In this document: piece after piece, positions 62,890 through 64,000 of the stretch
How positions within the stretch are numbered: position 1 is the first letter of the stretch
Layout: the number at the start of each line of letters is the position of its first letter
Source of the DNA: Hyposmocoma kahamanoa
Taxonomy: Eukaryota; Arthropoda; Insecta; Lepidoptera; Cosmopterigidae
DNA length: 64,000 nt
NCBI RefSeq assembly: GCF_003589595.1
Contig: NW_020654229.1
Span: forward strand, 7,712,210-7,776,209
Direction of reading: 5' to 3'
Made by a program: the position numbers and the translations under genes
The notes under the pieces: model-generated
The model's input: the letters and a program-made list of their open reading frames with translations, nothing else
Told to the model about the DNA's origin: nothing
Databases searched by the model: none

Positions 62890-63240
62890 TTTTTTTATTA
62901 AAAATATAAGTGCGCATTTGACTTCCATCTTACGTTATGGAAAGTTACGATGAGGTCGACGATGTAGCACGCACACCTAAATAATGCCTATTCACTCTCG
63001 CCTTGAAAAGGTCCAAGTTATAACGTTCAGGGAACAAGTTTGCTGGCAGGGAATTCCACCCTACAGCCGTTCGCCATATAAATGTGGAAGCGTAACGCTT
63101 CGTGCGAATTCTTAGAATTTCCATAACATAGGGGTGGAACCTCAGCCTGCGACTGGTCCCCCGATGATGGAAAGGGGAAGGCGGAATTCTGCAATTCCCT
63201 CACACACTCTCCGTGATATATCCTGTGGAATACCGATAAG
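62890..63240 (-). repeat. LINE-like C-terminal repeat, copy 2
   Basis: Colinear with 51,725-52,070 (GGAAAGTTACGATGAGGTCG, GAACAAGTTTGCTGGCAGGG, AAGGGGAAGGCGGAATTC). Less diverged, with an insertion CGTAACGCTTCGTGC. Confidence 0.5.
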
Positions 63241-63378
63241 CAGGCAACTTTACGGCAGTGTTCAAAGCTTTGCAGCTTCGCCTCTACTAATTCTGAGTCA
63301 CCTATTAGCCTTTAAGCTCTTCTCCTCCACTCCTAATGTCGATCAAAGTTTATAATAAATGACCAAGGTCATTAGTAG

Positions 63379-63612
63379 ATGAGAAAAGCGACATAATATA
63401 CAAAAAAAAAGTAAAGAGACTGCTAATACAAAAATGTTATTATGGTGTTTCAGAATTTATTCAGGATAATGATATAAGAGATAAATTTATATGTCGTCCT
63501 AACCAGGTTGCTGTGCCCCATTCAGGGTCTACAATTGTCGGTTAAATATTAAACCTACCATCCTGTAAAACATTGTAGAAAATGCAATAAAGTATTTATT
63601 GATTGATTGAGT
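63379..63612 (+). pseudogene. LINE C-terminus and 3' end
   Basis: The plus strand reads DIIYKKKVKRLLIQKCYYGV, then SEFIQDNDIRDKF, the classical last residues of Jockey/CR1-type LINE ORF2, followed by AATGCAATAAAGTATTTATT and a GATTGATTGA end. May belong to the same insertion as 61,441-61,735, separated by later repeats. Confidence 0.65.
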
Positions 63613-64000
63613 GTCCACTCTGTGTCGATCTCTCGTTAAAGAGTATCACATGCTCGATGCATTCAAGTTGAAATTCATTAGTGTGTGTTCCCACGCAATG
63701 AAATGTTACATACCGTTTGAGGACAACAAATTAATGGTAACATGTTTTTGTACAGAGATGTACTCAGTTCAATTAGACCCCGTAGGCAAAAGAAAAAAGC
63801 AGTGGTCTATAATATAAAGGTTTAGAAAGGAGTAGTTCCTTTAGTGGTACTAAAATAAATGGAAAATTTAACCAGGCCATTAGTTGGTTTTTTTGTAAAG
63901 AGCTCCCAAAATCTAGAAAGTCTGAATTAAAAACAAATTATTTCCGAACTGCAATTTTCAGAAAAGCGTTAGGGATTTTCAATACTATGTAAAGTAAAAC
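63613..64000 (+). other. Unclassified; possible edge of another element
   Basis: Short frames (63,611-63,817, then residues ISWFFCKELPKSRKSELK near 63,870-63,930) look protein-like but match nothing I can name. Cut by the window edge. Confidence 0.3.

Noticed and set aside
1..64000. CRISPR arrays, bacterial operons, rRNA genes
   Set aside because: No regularly spaced repeats with unique spacers, no operon-like gene packing and no rRNA-like sequence; intron-bearing genes and insect transposons show a eukaryotic nuclear source.

Overview
The window reads as nuclear DNA of an insect, most likely a moth or butterfly. It is AT-rich, with long introns, GT-AG splice sites, dense SINEs, MITEs and non-LTR fragments, a mariner carcass and an RTE-type LINE tail of the kind common in Lepidoptera. 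No bacterial, organellar or rRNA genes are seen. The order is an inference from repeat style and protein resemblance; no search was run.

Two host genes can be supported, both on the minus strand. (1) Positions 17,658-20,490 hold two large coding exons joined by a 89-bp intron. They encode at least 910 residues of a charged, low-complexity protein (Lys/Asp/Glu/Ser-rich) that I do not recognise; its 5' exon or exons lie further upstream and were not found. An out-of-frame reading frame follows the stop and repeats a motif from the first exon. (2) Positions 35,670-58,326 hold a 13-exon gene for an ORP5/ORP8-type oxysterol-binding-protein-related protein. The signature EQVSHHPP is split across two exons and the protein ends in a C-terminal membrane anchor. 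All splice phases agree. One expected exon is absent and most likely lies in the 400-base assembly gap (44,343-44,742). No PH-domain exon was found, so the first exon at 58,038-58,326 may start a PH-less isoform.

Layout. 1-17 kb: gene-free and packed with DNA-transposon derivatives. These include two 378-bp P-element-like MITEs that carry a THAP-domain start and have perfect 8-bp target duplications, another 8-bp-TSD element at 9.7 kb, hAT-like MITEs, and a CGTCGT-rich foldback cluster at 14.4-15.6 kb. 17-21 kb: the charged-protein gene. 21-35 kb: LINE remnant, a dead mariner (23.5-24.8 kb), a Mutator-like MITE (9-bp TSD) inside a SINE-like repeat, more hAT-like MITEs and tRNA-like repeats. 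35-58 kb: the ORP gene, whose introns hold a triple-nested element (36-37.4 kb), a Penelope-like GIY-YIG remnant with inverted ends, two RT-bearing LINEs (one with a 492-codon open frame) and many SINE copies. 58-64 kb: gene-free, with LINE fragments, SINEs and a local duplication.

Three SINE-like families recur. Family A is about 290 bp, contains ATGGGACTTGTCAAC and has an A-rich 3' end. Family B has a tRNA-like block in the middle of the repeat. Family S has a tRNA-like head and a TTATTATTA tail. Nested insertions with identifiable empty-site relatives give a relative history of insertions.
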